DNA of 64,000 nucleotides from Solirubrobacteraceae bacterium (GCA_030447505.1 JAUJOT010000003.1:62001-126000); one strand, 5' to 3'; positions 1 through 10,796 are shown, counted from the stretch's first letter. Numbers and translations: made by a program. Notes: generated by a model not told the origin, from the letters alone.

Positions 1-2
1 CG

Positions 3-3000
3 TCGGCGTGCCGGACAGGGAACACGCGCGTGGTCTACGTCTCGCCGCTGAAGGCGCTCGCCTACGACATCGACCGCAACCTGCGCGCGCCGCTGCGCGG
101 GATCGGCGCGGACATCAGCGTCGCCGTGCGCACCGGAGACACGCCGCAGCGCGAGCGCGCGGCGATGCGCCGCAACCCGCCCGACATCCTCATCACGACG
201 CCCGAGTCGCTGTACCTCATGCTCTCGAGCGGGGCGCGCGAGATCCTCACGAACGTCGAGGCCGTGATCGTCGACGAGATCCACGCGGTGGCGGCGACGA
301 AGCGCGGCTCGCACCTCGCGCTGACGCTCGAGCGCCTGTCGGCATTGCAGGAGGGCGACCGCGACCCGCAGCGGATCGGTCTGTCGGCCACGCAGAACCC
401 GCTCGAGGAGATCGGGCGCTTCCTGGTCGGCCCGCGGCGCAGCTGCACGATCGTCGACGCCGGCGTGCGCAAGCCGCTTGACCTGCAGATCCACGTGCCG
501 GTCGAGTCGATGGTGGAGCCCGATCAGGGCGTGAGCCCGGACCCGCTCGACGCGATGATGGGCGGCGAGGCGACGCGGCGCTCGATCTGGCCCGCGATCT
601 ACCCGGAGATCCTCAAGCTCGTCCAGCAGCACCGCTCGACGATCGTCTTCGTCAACGCGCGCCGCGGCGCCGAGCGCCTCGCGCTGCGCCTCAACGAGCT
701 CGCAAACGCCGACCTGCCCGAAGGCGCGCCCGCCCGCGACGTCGCGCGCGCGCATCACGGCTCGCTGGCGCGCGAGGAGCGGGCGGTGGTCGAGGAGATG
801 CTCAAGGCCGGCGAGCTGCCGTGCCTCGTCGCGACGTCCTCGCTCGAGCTCGGCATCGACATGGGCGCCGTCGACCTCGTCCTGCAGGTCGAGTCGCCGA
901 AGTCGGTCGCGCGCGGGCTGCAGCGGATCGGCCGCGCCGGCCACAACGTGGGCGACGTCTCGAAGGGGCGCATCTTCCCGAAGTTCCGCGCCGACCTGCT
1001 CGAGTGCGCGGTCGTCTGCAAGCTGATGCGCGACGGCGAGATCGAGCCGACGGTCGTGCCCCGCAACGCCCTCGATGTGCTCGCCCAGCAGATCGTCTCG
1101 ATCGCCGCCAGCCGCGATGAAACGGATGCCGGCGCGATCGCCGTCGACGAGCTCTACGCGCTCGTCACGAGCACCCACTCCTACGCCGATCTGTCGCGCC
1201 CGCTGCTGGAGAACGTGCTCGACATGCTCGACGGGCGCTACCCGTCACAGGAGTTCGGCGAGCTGCGCGCGCGGATCGTCTGGGACCGCGTCGGCGGCAC
1301 GATCCGCGCGCGCAAGGGCGCGCGCCAGCTCGCGATCACGAACGCCGGCACGATTCCCGACCGCGGCCTGTTCAACGTCACGCTGCCCGACGGCCGCCGC
1401 GTCGGCGAGCTGGACGAGGAGATGGTCTACGAGGCGCGCGCGGGCCAGACGTTCCTGCTCGGCGCGAGCGCCTGGCGGATCGAGGAGATCGGCCGCGACC
1501 GCGTGATCGTCACCCCCGCGCCCGGCGCGCCGGGCGCGGTGCCGTTCTGGAAGGGCGACGGCGTCGGGCGGCCAAAGGAGCTGGGCAGGGCGATCGGCGC
1601 CTTCAGCCGCTGGGCCGTCGAGCAGGACGCCGAGACGCTGCAGGCCGACTACGACCTCGACGCGTTCGCGGCCAAGAACCTGCTCGCGTTCCTGCGCGAG
1701 CAGCAGGACGCCACGCGGGTGCTGCCGTCAGACCGCACGATCGTCGTCGAGCGCTTCCGCGACGAGATCGGCGACTGGCGCCTGTGCGTGCTCTCGCCCT
1801 ATGGCGGGCGGGTGCATGCCGCCTGGGGGCTGGCCCTCTCGCGCCGTATCCGCGAGCTGTACGGCCTCGAGTCGGACGCGATCTGGTCTGACGACGGCAT
1901 CATCGTGCACCTGCCCGACGCGGACGAGTTGCCGAGCGCAGAGCTCGTGCTCGTCGAGCCCGACGAGGTGCAGGACGCGGTCGTCGCCGAGCTCGCGTCG
2001 AGCGCGCTGTTCGGCGCGCGCTTTCGTGAGAACGCGGGCCGCGCGCTGTTGATTCCCCGCGCCTATCCCGGAAGGCGCACGCCGCTGTGGCAGCAGCGGC
2101 TGAAGTCGCAGTCGCTGCTGGAGGTCGCGAAGCGCTATCCGGACTTCCCGATCATCCTCGAGACCTACCGCGAGTGCCTGCGCGACGTGCTCGACGTTCC
2201 GGGGTTGCAGGAGCTCCTGCGCGGGCTGCACGCGCGCGAGCTGTCGCTCGTCGAGGTGCAGACGCCGACGGCGTCGCCGTTCGCCTCGTCGCTGTTGTTC
2301 GACTACGTCGCGACGTACATGTACGAGGGCGACCAGCCGAACGCCGAGCGTCGAGCGGCGGCGCTGTCGCTGGATCGCGACCTGCTGCGCGAGCTGCTCG
2401 GCCAGGAGGAGCTGCGCGAGCTGATCGACGCGGGCGCGCTGGACCGCGTCGAGGCCGACCTGCAGCATCGCTCGGACCGCACGCGTGCGGAGACGCGCGA
2501 CGCGCTGGCCGATGTCCTGCGGCGGGTCGGCGACCTGACGAGCGCCGAGGTCCGCGACCGCGTGCTCGCCGGAATCGACGCAGACGCGATGATCGAGGCG
2601 CTCGTCGCCGAGCGCCGGGCGATCTCGCTGCGCGTCGGCGGCGAGCAGCGCTGGGTCGCGGCCGACGACGCCGGCCTCTACCGCGATGCGCTCGGCGCGG
2701 TCCCGCCCGGCGGGCTGCCCGAGACGTTCCTCGCCGACGTGCCCGACGCGCTGGCGAAGCTCGTCGCGCGCTACGCGCGCACGCACGGGCCATTCACGAC
2801 CGACGAGCTGCGCGCGCGCTACGGGTTCGGCCCCGTCGCAGCGGTTCTCGAGCGCCTCGAGCGCGACGGGGACATCGTGCGCGGCGAGTTGCGCCCGGGC
2901 GGTCGGCCGGGCGAGCCGGAGTGGTGCGACAGCGAGGTGCTGCGGCGGCTTCGGCGCGCGTCGCTCGCCGCGCTGCGCAAGGAGATCGAGCCGGCCGAGC

Positions 3001-4262
3001 AGCGCGCGCTGGCGGCGTTTCTGCCCTCGTGGCAGGGCGTCGACCGCCATCCCGCGGCGGGCGCCGGCATCGACCGGCTGCGCGAGGTGCTCGTCTCGCT
3101 GCAGGGACTCGCGCTGCCCGCCGAGGTCTGGGAGCGCGACGTGCTGCCGCGCCGCGTCGGCGCGTACTCGCCGACCTGGATCGATCAGCTCTGCGCCTCC
3201 GGCGAGGTCGTCTGGCTGGGCGCCGGCACGCTCGGCCGCTCGACCGGGCGGGTCGCGCTGTACTTCCGCGAGGACGCCGAGGCGATCGGGCGGGTGGCGC
3301 CGCCGCGGGGCGCGACCGCGCCGGGCGAGGCCGGGCACGACCTGATCCGCGAGCGCCTGCTCGCGGCGCCGTGCTTCTTCACCGATCTGCTCGCCGACGT
3401 CGCGCTCGAGCCCGAGCAGGTACAGGAGGCGCTGTGGGATCTCGTCTGGGCGGGCGAGGTGAGCAACGATTCGTTCGCTCCGCTGCGCGCGCCGCGGCTG
3501 GCGCTCGCCCGCGCGCGGCAGCGCGCGCCGCGCCACACGACGCGCCGCTTCGGCGCGCGGCGCAGCGGCTCCCAGCCCAACACCCACGCGCACCCGCCCG
3601 GCCGCTGGGCGCGCACCGACACGATCTTCCGACGCGAGCCCGAGCCTGGTCAGCGACGGCGCACGCAGGCCGAGCTGCTGCTCGAGCGCTACGGGATCGT
3701 CACCCGCGAGCAGGTCCTCGCCGAGGGCGTCGCCGGCGGCTTCGCGCTCCTCTACGACGTGCTGTCGCAGCTCGAGACGCTCGGCCTCTGTCGCCGCGGC
3801 TACTTCGTCGAGGGCCTCGGCGGCGCGCAGTTCGCGCTGCCCGGCGCGGTCGAGCGGCTGCGTGCGCAGAAGGTCGTCGAGGAGGCGCCGCCGCTCGTGC
3901 TCGCCGCGACCGATCCGGCGCAGCCCTACGGCGCGGCGCTGCCGTGGCCCAAGCGGGCCGACGAGGATCAGCCGTCGCGCCGGGCGGCGCGCGTGGGCGG
4001 CGCCTACGTCGTGCTCGCCGGCGCCGAGCCCGTCCTCTACGTCGAGAAGGGCGGCCGCGCGATCGTGACGCTCGTCGACGCCGGCGACCCGCGCCTGCGC
4101 GCGGCCTTCGAGGCGCTCGCGCAGTTCGTCATCGCCGGGCGCGGGCGCAAGCTCTCGCTCGAGCGCATCGACGGCGAGCCGGTCGTCGGCTCGCCGCTGG
4201 AGCCGATGCTGATCGAGCTCGGCTTCCGCGGCGGGCCGCGCAGGCTCACGCTGAGCGCCTGA
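3..4262 (+). CDS. lhr: Lhr-like DEAD/DEAH-box ATP-dependent helicase, 5' truncated by window
   Basis: Frame open from nt 3; contains VYVSPLKALAYDI, VDEIHA, GLSATQ, ATSSLELGIDMGAVDLV, QRIGRAGH helicase motifs and the long C-terminal Lhr region. Confidence 0.9.
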   Translation, partial: SACRTGNTRVVYVSPLKALAYDIDRNLRAPLRGIGADISVAVRTGDTPQRERAAMRRNPPDILITTPESLYLMLSSGAREILTNVEAVIVDEIHAVAATKRGSHLALTLERLSALQEGDRDPQRIGLSATQNPLEEIGRFLVGPRRSCTIVDAGVRKPLDLQIHVPVESMVEPDQGVSPDPLDAMMGGEATRRSIWPAIYPEILKLVQQHRSTIVFVNARRGAERLALRLNELANADLPEGAPARDVARAHHGSLAREERAVVEEMLKAGELPCLVATSSLELGIDMGAVDLVLQVESPKSVARGLQRIGRAGHNVGDVSKGRIFPKFRADLLECAVVCKLMRDGEIEPTVVPRNALDVLAQQIVSIAASRDETDAGAIAVDELYALVTSTHSYADLSRPLLENVLDMLDGRYPSQEFGELRARIVWDRVGGTIRARKGARQLAITNAGTIPDRGLFNVTLPDGRRVGELDEEMVYEARAGQTFLLGASAWRIEEIGRDRVIVTPAPGAPGAVPFWKGDGVGRPKELGRAIGAFSRWAVEQDAETLQADYDLDAFAAKNLLAFLREQQDATRVLPSDRTIVVERFRDEIGDWRLCVLSPYGGRVHAAWGLALSRRIRELYGLESDAIWSDDGIIVHLPDADELPSAELVLVEPDEVQDAVVAELASSALFGARFRENAGRALLIPRAYPGRRTPLWQQRLKSQSLLEVAKRYPDFPIILETYRECLRDVLDVPGLQELLRGLHARELSLVEVQTPTASPFASSLLFDYVATYMYEGDQPNAERRAAALSLDRDLLRELLGQEELRELIDAGALDRVEADLQHRSDRTRAETRDALADVLRRVGDLTSAEVRDRVLAGIDADAMIEALVAERRAISLRVGGEQRWVAADDAGLYRDALGAVPPGGLPETFLADVPDALAKLVARYARTHGPFTTDELRARYGFGPVAAVLERLERDGDIVRGELRPGGRPGEPEWCDSEVLRRLRRASLAALRKEIEPAEQRALAAFLPSWQGVDRHPAAGAGIDRLREVLVSLQGLALPAEVWERDVLPRRVGAYSPTWIDQLCASGEVVWLGAGTLGRSTGRVALYFREDAEAIGRVAPPRGATAPGEAGHDLIRERLLAAPCFFTDLLADVALEPEQVQEALWDLVWAGEVSNDSFAPLRAPRLALARARQRAPRHTTRRFGARRSGSQPNTHAHPPGRWARTDTIFRREPEPGQRRRTQAELLLERYGIVTREQVLAEGVAGGFALLYDVLSQLETLGLCRRGYFVEGLGGAQFALPGAVERLRAQKVVEEAPPLVLAATDPAQPYGAALPWPKRADEDQPSRRAARVGGAYVVLAGAEPVLYVEKGGRAIVTLVDAGDPRLRAAFEALAQFVIAGRGRKLSLERIDGEPVVGSPLEPMLIELGFRGGPRRLTLSA

Positions 4263-4343
4263 GCGTTGGAGGATGGAACCTGACCTCGCGGCGTGGGATG
4301 CTGGCGCGCACGCGAACTTCCCGACACCCCGAAGGAGACAGCG

Positions 4344-4703
4344 ATGATCAGCGGGCTCGACTTCGTGGCGATCCCCTCGCAGGACTCAGAGCGCTCGCGC
4401 GCGTTCTACGTCGAGACGCTCGGGCTGCGGCCCGACGACCACGCCCGCTTCGAGGTCTGGGCGGGCGACACGTGCTTCGGGATCTGGCAGCCCGAGCGCC
4501 TCGGAATGCCGTTCGCAGCGCAGAAGAACGCCCACCTCGCGCTGCACGTCGACGACGTCGCGGCGGCGCGCGCGCAGCTCGAGGCCAAGGGCGTGACCTT
4601 CGCCGGCGAGACGTTCGACACCGGCGTGTGCCAGATGGCGCTCTTCACCGATCCCGACGGCAACGACCTCATGTTGCACAGCCGCTACGCGCCGCGCGAG
4701 TGA
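4344..4703 (+). CDS. VOC/glyoxalase-family protein
   Basis: ATG preceded by GAAGGAGA; MISGLDFVAIPSQDSERSRAFYVETLGL ... LFTDPDGNDLMLHSRY. Confidence 0.8.
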   Translation: MISGLDFVAIPSQDSERSRAFYVETLGLRPDDHARFEVWAGDTCFGIWQPERLGMPFAAQKNAHLALHVDDVAAARAQLEAKGVTFAGETFDTGVCQMALFTDPDGNDLMLHSRYAPRE

Positions 4704-4713
4704 GTGCCGGCGC

Positions 4714-5805
4714 TCAGCCTCGCGACGAGCGGACCGCGGCCGCCTCGATCTTCTCCAGCCACTGTGCGACGGCGTCCTCGCCGAGCAGGTCTGCGGTCAG
4801 CCGGGCGGGCAGCTTGAGGAACATCCGCTGCGCCTGCCACTGTCGGCTGTAGGAGGCCGGACCGAGCAGGATCACGCGGTGGCCGTCGAGCACCGGGATG
4901 TCGGCCGGCATGCCCTCGTTCCAGATCCACGTATGGCTGAGCGACATGTCGGCCGGATCGGGCAGCTCGCCGCCGGGTTGCAGCGCCTCGAACGTGAAGA
5001 GGTTCCAGCCGCCCGTCACGGTCTCGTCGATCTGCTGCGGCCCCTCGCCCCGCGCGACCGCGACGGCCGCCTTCGAGACGCGCGGCTCGTCGCGCGGGAA
5101 CTCGTCCATCAGCAGGGTGTTGAGTTGGAAGTTCTCGACGATCCCGCTCATCCGACCGATGATCCCGCTGCGCGTCGCCGGCTCGATCGCGACGTACGGC
5201 TCGTCGTGCAGCACGCTCAGCATCGCGCGCAGCCAGCCGGCCGCCTCGTGGACGTCCTCGATCCGTTCGGCGATCGGCGCGAGCTCCTGCGCCTCGGCGC
5301 GCGCCTCGGGATCGACGGAGAACAGCGCGATCGCACCCGGCCAGACCTCGTGCAGGCGCTGCCATGCCGTCGCCGCGGCCGGCCTGCGCCCAGCGGCCTC
5401 GTTCAGCGCCTGCGCCCCGCGCTCGGCGAGCCACTCCTCGGCCTCGTCCTCGTCGAGCTGCTCGGGCGGCTCGCCGACCTCCGCGCGCGCCTCGTCGGCG
5501 ATGTCGGCGCAGACGGGCAGCGTCTGCTGCAGCGCGCCGAGCATCGCGGCGCGCGCCGGCCGCGGGTCCTGACCGGCCTCGATCATCGCGCCGACGACGC
5601 GCGAGGCGACGCCGGCCGGCTCGGGATCGAGCGAGTTCAGGCCGGAGGCGAGCGTCGCCATCGCCTGGCGCGACTCGGCCGGCGACGCGCGGCCGATCGA
5701 CGGCCCGAGCGTCTGGATGAGGCGGTCGGCGCGACCGTCGGTCCAGGTGTTGCTGCCGAGCGCGTCGAGCAGCTCACGGGCGGTGGAGACGATCTCGGTG
5801 GCCAC
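4714..5805 (-). CDS. Hypothetical protein
   Basis: Long ORF with coherent composition; start chosen at the GTG lying 7 nt after TACTGT. Confidence 0.65.
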   Translation of the reverse strand: MATEIVSTARELLDALGSNTWTDGRADRLIQTLGPSIGRASPAESRQAMATLASGLNSLDPEPAGVASRVVGAMIEAGQDPRPARAAMLGALQQTLPVCADIADEARAEVGEPPEQLDEDEAEEWLAERGAQALNEAAGRRPAAATAWQRLHEVWPGAIALFSVDPEARAEAQELAPIAERIEDVHEAAGWLRAMLSVLHDEPYVAIEPATRSGIIGRMSGIVENFQLNTLLMDEFPRDEPRVSKAAVAVARGEGPQQIDETVTGGWNLFTFEALQPGGELPDPADMSLSHTWIWNEGMPADIPVLDGHRVILLGPASYSRQWQAQRMFLKLPARLTADLLGEDAVAQWLEKIEAAAVRSSRG

Positions 5806-5957
5806 GCCCAGCACAGTAGTCGGTTCTCCGCGTCATGCTCACGCGTCGAACGGCAGCGCTGCGGTGTGGCGGCTGCGCACGTCAGGCCGCGCGTCGGCGA
5901 CGCGGCGGACCAGGAAACGGGCTCAGGCACCGCTGTAGCCTTCGGCTCTTGCAGCTG

Positions 5958-7304
5958 ATGCCGCTACGTCTTGCGTACGGCTTATCCGCTGCAGCTGCTG
6001 CGACGGTCGTCATCGTCGCGTCGACGCCGAGTCGACCGCCGACCTATGACACGCGTTGGCAGCTGTTGTGGGGCGAGCAGATCGCCGGCGCGGACATCCC
6101 CGAGTACGCGACGGGGCCTACCGCTCATCCGCTGATCATCGCGCTCGGCGCGATCTTCTCGATCGTGCAGCGTCTGACGGGGCTCGGCGACCGTCTCGCC
6201 GACGACGCGATCAGAGCGCTGACCGTCTTCGCATTCCTTGCTGCAGCGCTCGCGATCGGCTTGCTCACGTCGCGTATCGCCGGCGCCCTCGCGGGAGCGG
6301 TGACCGCTGCGATCGTGCTGACCCGTCCCTTCCTCGTCGAGTCCGCAGTGGTGGCCGTCTTTGACGTCGTCTTCGTAGCGATCGTCGCGTGGGCGGTGCT
6401 CGCGACGTACGAGCGGCGCTGGACCGCGGCGCTCGTTCTGCTGCTCGCTGCGGGACTGGTCCGCCCGGAGGCCTGGCTGTTCAGTCTCGTCGTCGCTGCG
6501 GTGATGCTGCGGTCTGGCGAGCCGGTCCGCGCGCCCGCGGCGGCGCTCGCGGTCGCCGCGCCGGTGCTGTGGGTCCTACTCGACTTCGCCGTGACGGGTG
6601 ACCCGCTGCACTCGTTCACCGCCACTCGCAACGCTGCTGCCGAGCTCGGCCGAGACCGAGGACCGCTCGACGCCGTGCTGCTCGCCCCAGTGCGCGTCGG
6701 TCAGGTCGTGGGACGCGAGATCGCGCTGCTGCTGCTCGTCGGGCTTGCCCTTGCCGTCTTCCGCCGGCCGGTCTCGATGCGCACCCGGCAGGCGATATCG
6801 GCCTTCGTCGTATCGGTGCTCGCGTACTTCCTCGTCAACGCCTGGGGGACGTCGATCCTCGCCCGGTACCTCTTGGCGCCGGCGCTGCTTGGCCTGCCAC
6901 TGATCGGGCTGATGCTCGGGCGCGTTCTCCCCGATCGAGCGATGCGCCGGGGGCCCGAGCAGTACCTTGCCGCGGCGCTGCTGCTGGGGCTCAGCGTGAC
7001 GCTCGGCGCACGCGCCGCGTCCTTGCGCCACATCTCCGACGCCGGCCGCGCCGAGGCGCGCCAGGCGGCCGCCCTGCATCTGGCGATCGACCGCCTGAGC
7101 GGCTGCCGGTCGGTATCGACGAACGACTTCTTCGTCGTCGTCGACGTCGCGCGCCGGCTCGACCTCAGTCCGGCGCAGGTGCGGCTCGTCGAGGCGAACG
7201 GCGGCGAGACCAGACCGGCCGTGACGGCACTGGCAGGTGACGGATCGGGGCGACGCGAGCGGATCGGGTCGATCGCCGTCTCCGGAGCCTGCACTCCACG
7301 CTGA
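5958..7304 (+). CDS. Polytopic membrane protein, glycosyltransferase-like
   Basis: Multiple hydrophobic segments and N-terminal W-LLWGEQIAGADIPEY region; no exact family recognised. Confidence 0.6.
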   Translation: MPLRLAYGLSAAAAATVVIVASTPSRPPTYDTRWQLLWGEQIAGADIPEYATGPTAHPLIIALGAIFSIVQRLTGLGDRLADDAIRALTVFAFLAAALAIGLLTSRIAGALAGAVTAAIVLTRPFLVESAVVAVFDVVFVAIVAWAVLATYERRWTAALVLLLAAGLVRPEAWLFSLVVAAVMLRSGEPVRAPAAALAVAAPVLWVLLDFAVTGDPLHSFTATRNAAAELGRDRGPLDAVLLAPVRVGQVVGREIALLLLVGLALAVFRRPVSMRTRQAISAFVVSVLAYFLVNAWGTSILARYLLAPALLGLPLIGLMLGRVLPDRAMRRGPEQYLAAALLLGLSVTLGARAASLRHISDAGRAEARQAAALHLAIDRLSGCRSVSTNDFFVVVDVARRLDLSPAQVRLVEANGGETRPAVTALAGDGSGRRERIGSIAVSGACTPR

Positions 7305-7322
7305 GTCGAGATCGGACTGCGC

Positions 7323-8651
7323 CTACGGCAGCTTCTTGCCGGGGTTCAGCAGCCCCTTCGGATCGAGGGCATGCTTGATCGCGCGCTGCGCCGCGACGGC
7401 GGCGGGTGCCCACTGCCGTGTCAGCTGGCCGCGCTTGAGCACGCCGATCCCGTGCTCGCCGCTGACCGTGCCGCCCAGTCGCAGGGCGAGCTCGAAGAGC
7501 TCCTGCGCGGCCTCGCCGGCGCGGCCCCGCTGGGCCTCGTCGGCGGGGTCGAGCAGAAAGGTCGCGTGCAGGTTCCCGTCCCCCGCGTGTCCCCACGAGC
7601 ACGCCTCGAGGTCGTGGCGCGCGCCGATCTGCACGGTCTGCGCGATCGCCTCCTCGAGCCGATCGACGGGCACGCCGATGTCCTCCGACAGCTTCGCCCC
7701 GCGCGCCGCGGCGACCGCGAGCGAGACGCCGTCACGCCAGCGCCAGACGGCGCGCGCGACGTCGTCGGGTGCGTGCACCGCCGCGGCGCCCGGCGCCAGT
7801 GCCTCGCGCAGCTCGTCGCGCACGCGCGCGGCCTCCGCGCTGGCACCGTCGGCCTCCGCGATCACGACGAAGCCGCGCAGCGCGCCGAGCGGGAACGCCG
7901 CGCCTGCGGCACGCATCGCGCCCTCGTCGAAGAACTCGAGTGCCGCGGGAAGCGAGCCGCTTTCGAGCACGCGCAGGATCGCAGCGCAGCCGGCGGCGGC
8001 GCCGGGGTAGGCGGCGACGACGGGCAACTGCGCCTCGGGCGCGGGCGTCAGCCGCAGCCAGGCCGCGGTGACGATCCCGAGCGTTCCCTCCGAGCCGGTC
8101 AGCAGCGCGCGCACGTCATAGCCCGCGACGTCCTTGCGCAGCGGGCCGCCGACGCGCACGAGCTCGCCCGGCGCGAGCACGGCCTCGATCCCGGTCACCC
8201 AGTCGCCGGTCGCGCCGTACTTGAAGGCGTGCGGCCCGCCGGCGTTCGTCGCGATCGTGCCGCCGAGCTGCGACTGCTCGGGTGCGCCGGGATCGGGCGG
8301 GAAGCTGAGGCCGTTCTCGCGCGCGAGCCGCGCGATCGTGGCGGTCGTGACGCCGGCCTCGGCCTCCATGCGCCAGAGCTGGGGCTCGAAGGAGCGGACG
8401 GCGGTCAGGCGTCCGAGCGACACCGCCACCGCGCCGGCCTGCAGGACCGCGGCGCCGCCGGCGAGGCCGCTGCGCCCGCCGACCGGAACGAGCGCGACGT
8501 CGTTGGCGTAGCACCACGCCACGACCGCGGCGACCTCGCTGGCGCTCGCGGGGCGCACGAGGGTCGCGCGAACGCCGGGGACGGCGATGTCGCCGACGAC
8601 CGTGTCGTGCTCGACGTGTGCGGCGCCGACGATGCGCTCGAGCTCGTGCAT
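7323..8651 (-). CDS. FAD-binding oxidase, glycolate/D-lactate dehydrogenase GlcD-like
   Basis: VPVGGRSGLAGGAAVLQ, GTIATNAGGPHAFKYGATGDWVTG, SGEHGIGVLKR, LDPKGLLNPGK. Confidence 0.9.
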   Translation of the reverse strand: MHELERIVGAAHVEHDTVVGDIAVPGVRATLVRPASASEVAAVVAWCYANDVALVPVGGRSGLAGGAAVLQAGAVAVSLGRLTAVRSFEPQLWRMEAEAGVTTATIARLARENGLSFPPDPGAPEQSQLGGTIATNAGGPHAFKYGATGDWVTGIEAVLAPGELVRVGGPLRKDVAGYDVRALLTGSEGTLGIVTAAWLRLTPAPEAQLPVVAAYPGAAAGCAAILRVLESGSLPAALEFFDEGAMRAAGAAFPLGALRGFVVIAEADGASAEAARVRDELREALAPGAAAVHAPDDVARAVWRWRDGVSLAVAAARGAKLSEDIGVPVDRLEEAIAQTVQIGARHDLEACSWGHAGDGNLHATFLLDPADEAQRGRAGEAAQELFELALRLGGTVSGEHGIGVLKRGQLTRQWAPAAVAAQRAIKHALDPKGLLNPGKKLP

Positions 8652-8788
8652 GGCGTGCGCGGATGGTGACCGCAATCGAGCCCTACCGCGAGCTGCGGAT
8701 CTCTCAGCCGCCGCGGCAAGTGTTCGTGTTCCCGCTGCAAACGCGCGGCCCGCGCTCGGTGCGCTGCAGGCTCCCTAGTCTGGGAGAC

Positions 8789-9562
8789 ATGCCCGAGGGC
8801 GACACGATCCACTACGCGGCGCGGCGCATCCGCTCGCTCGTCGACGGTCGGGTCCCGGAGATCGCGCACCCCCACCCGCGCCTGCGCGGTGAGCGCTGGC
8901 CCGAGAAGCTCGTGGGGCGCGCCGTGACCCGCGTCGACGCCCACGGCAAGCACCTCTTCGTGCACTTCGAGGGCGAGCTCGCGATCCACTCGCACCTGCG
9001 CATGAGCGGGTCCTGGGGCACCTACCGGCCCGGTCAGCGCTGGCGCCGGGCGCAGCACCGGGCCTGGCTCGTGCTGCGCAGCGACGAGGGCGAGGTGGTC
9101 CAGTTCGACGGGCCGGTCCTCGAGCTGCTGACCGAGTCGCGCACGCGCTTGGAGCGCCGCCTGTCGATGCTCGGACCCGACATCCTCGCCGCCGAGCTCG
9201 ACGAGCCCGCGATCATCGCGCGGCTGCGCGCAGACGACCAGACGCGCCCGATCGGCGACGCCCTGCTCGACCAGCGCACGATCGCGGGGATCGGCAACCT
9301 CTGGAAGTGCGAGGGCTGCTTCGCGGCGGCGATCGACCCGTGGCGGCCGACCGGCCGCGTCAGCGACGACGAGGCGCTGGCGATCATCCGCGCCGCGCGA
9401 GCCCGGATGCAGCAGTCGGCGCTGGACGGGATGCAGGACGCACATCGCGTCATCCATGCCGGGGCCGGGCGCCCGTGCCCGCGCTGCGGCGCCCCGATCC
9501 GCAGCCGCGGGCAGGGCGACGACAACCGCATCACCTACTGGTGCGCCGGGTGCCAGCGGTGA
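8789..9562 (+). CDS. nei: Endonuclease VIII / Fpg-Nei family DNA glycosylase
   Basis: MPEGDTIHYAARRI N-terminus, H2TH region, C-terminal zinc finger CPRCGAPIRSRGQGDDNRITYWCAGCQ. Confidence 0.9.
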   Translation: MPEGDTIHYAARRIRSLVDGRVPEIAHPHPRLRGERWPEKLVGRAVTRVDAHGKHLFVHFEGELAIHSHLRMSGSWGTYRPGQRWRRAQHRAWLVLRSDEGEVVQFDGPVLELLTESRTRLERRLSMLGPDILAAELDEPAIIARLRADDQTRPIGDALLDQRTIAGIGNLWKCEGCFAAAIDPWRPTGRVSDDEALAIIRAARARMQQSALDGMQDAHRVIHAGAGRPCPRCGAPIRSRGQGDDNRITYWCAGCQR

Positions 9563-10290
9563 CGCGTCGGCCGCGCGAGCGCAAGGCGCTGCGCCGCGTG
9601 GGCCACAAGGGCGCGGGCCACATCGCGCCTGGCAACACCTTCGGGTCCTTTGCGGCGGCGCTCGAGGGCGGCGTCGACATGATCGAGTTCGACATCCTCC
9701 CCGAGCACGCCGACGGAACCGGCGATCTGCTGCTCGCGCACGACTGGGAGGACGCCGCCGGACGCACGCCGCACACGCTCGACGAGGGCCTCGCGCACTT
9801 CACCGACGCCGCCTACGACGGCGTCGAGCTGCTGCTCGACCTCAAGACGGGCGGCTACGAGGAACGCGTCGTCGCCGCGCTGCACGAGCACCGCCTCTGC
9901 GATCGCGTGCTGATCTCGACGACGGAGGACGCGTCGCTCGAGCTCCTGCGCCGCCGCCATCCGCAGATCGCGCTCAGCTGGTCGTTGCCGCGGCTGCGCC
10001 GCAACCCGCTGCGTAACCCGTTCACGGTGCTGCCCGCCGTCGCCGTGCTGACGTACGTGCGCAGCGCGCTTCCCGGCGTCGCCGCGAACCGCATCCGCCG
10101 CGGCGAGATCGACGCGCTGACGGTGCACTGGCGGCTCATCACCGCGCGCCTGGCGGAAGCGATCGGGCGCGCCGGCGGCGAGCTCTACGCGTGGACGGTC
10201 GACGACCTCGAGCGGATCGAGAGCCTCGAGCTGATGGGCGTGACGGGCGTCATCTCCAACGACCCGGGCCTGTTCACTGGCCCGGCGTGA
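9559..10290 (+). CDS. Glycerophosphodiester phosphodiesterase
   Basis: GTGA overlap with nei; GHKGAGHIAPGNTFGSFAAALEGGVDMIEFDI ... WTVDDLERIESLELMGVTGVISNDPGL. Confidence 0.85.
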   Translation: MTRRPRERKALRRVGHKGAGHIAPGNTFGSFAAALEGGVDMIEFDILPEHADGTGDLLLAHDWEDAAGRTPHTLDEGLAHFTDAAYDGVELLLDLKTGGYEERVVAALHEHRLCDRVLISTTEDASLELLRRRHPQIALSWSLPRLRRNPLRNPFTVLPAVAVLTYVRSALPGVAANRIRRGEIDALTVHWRLITARLAEAIGRAGGELYAWTVDDLERIESLELMGVTGVISNDPGLFTGPA

Positions 10291-10780
10291 TCGTGCAGGT
10301 CGACGCCGAGTAGCCGGTCGGGTCGGCGCCCGCGTTGGAGCGGTGCCCCTTGCGCGTGCGCGCGCTCGCGCGCCGCAGGACACTGCCGCCCGCGCTACGC
10401 CACTGAAAGTAGACGCGGCCGCGCAGCAGCACCGGCTGGCGGGCGCTCGGCTCGATCCGCAGCGAACGGCCGAACTGCCGCGGCCGGCGGCCCTTGCCGA
10501 CGCGCAGGAACCCCGAATCGCCGCCCTCGAGGCGGTACCAGCGATCGTCGACCTTCGAGTGGTACTCGACGACGAATCGCATCCAGCGCACCTGCGCGCC
10601 GCTCCTCGAGCCCGGCATCGAGGCGCGGATCCCGATCGTGTTCGGAGCGCCGGCGGTGTCGCAGACGTTGACGGTCGCCCACACCCGCCGGCTGTCGTCG
10701 GAGCCCTGCGCGGCGGCGATCGGTCCCGCGAGCAGCACGAACAGCGTGATGATCCGAGCGCGGCGGCGTAGTACTCGCAT
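10274..10780 (-). CDS. Hypothetical secreted protein
   Basis: N-terminal signal peptide RRRARIITLFVLLAGPIAAAQG; no family recognised. Confidence 0.6.
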   Translation of the reverse strand: MRVLRRRARIITLFVLLAGPIAAAQGSDDSRRVWATVNVCDTAGAPNTIGIRASMPGSRSGAQVRWMRFVVEYHSKVDDRWYRLEGGDSGFLRVGKGRRPRQFGRSLRIEPSARQPVLLRGRVYFQWRSAGGSVLRRASARTRKGHRSNAGADPTGYSASTCTITPGQ

Positions 10781-10796
10781 GAGCGGCGCTGTGACC

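Noticed and set aside
1728-3593. 621-aa antisense ORF inside lhr
   Set aside because: High-GC shadow ORF; Arg/Ala-rich low-information translation opposite a clear helicase.
2087-4852. 921-aa plus-strand ORF overlapping lhr and the VOC gene
   Set aside because: Out-of-frame shadow ORF dominated by R/A/G repeats with no domain.
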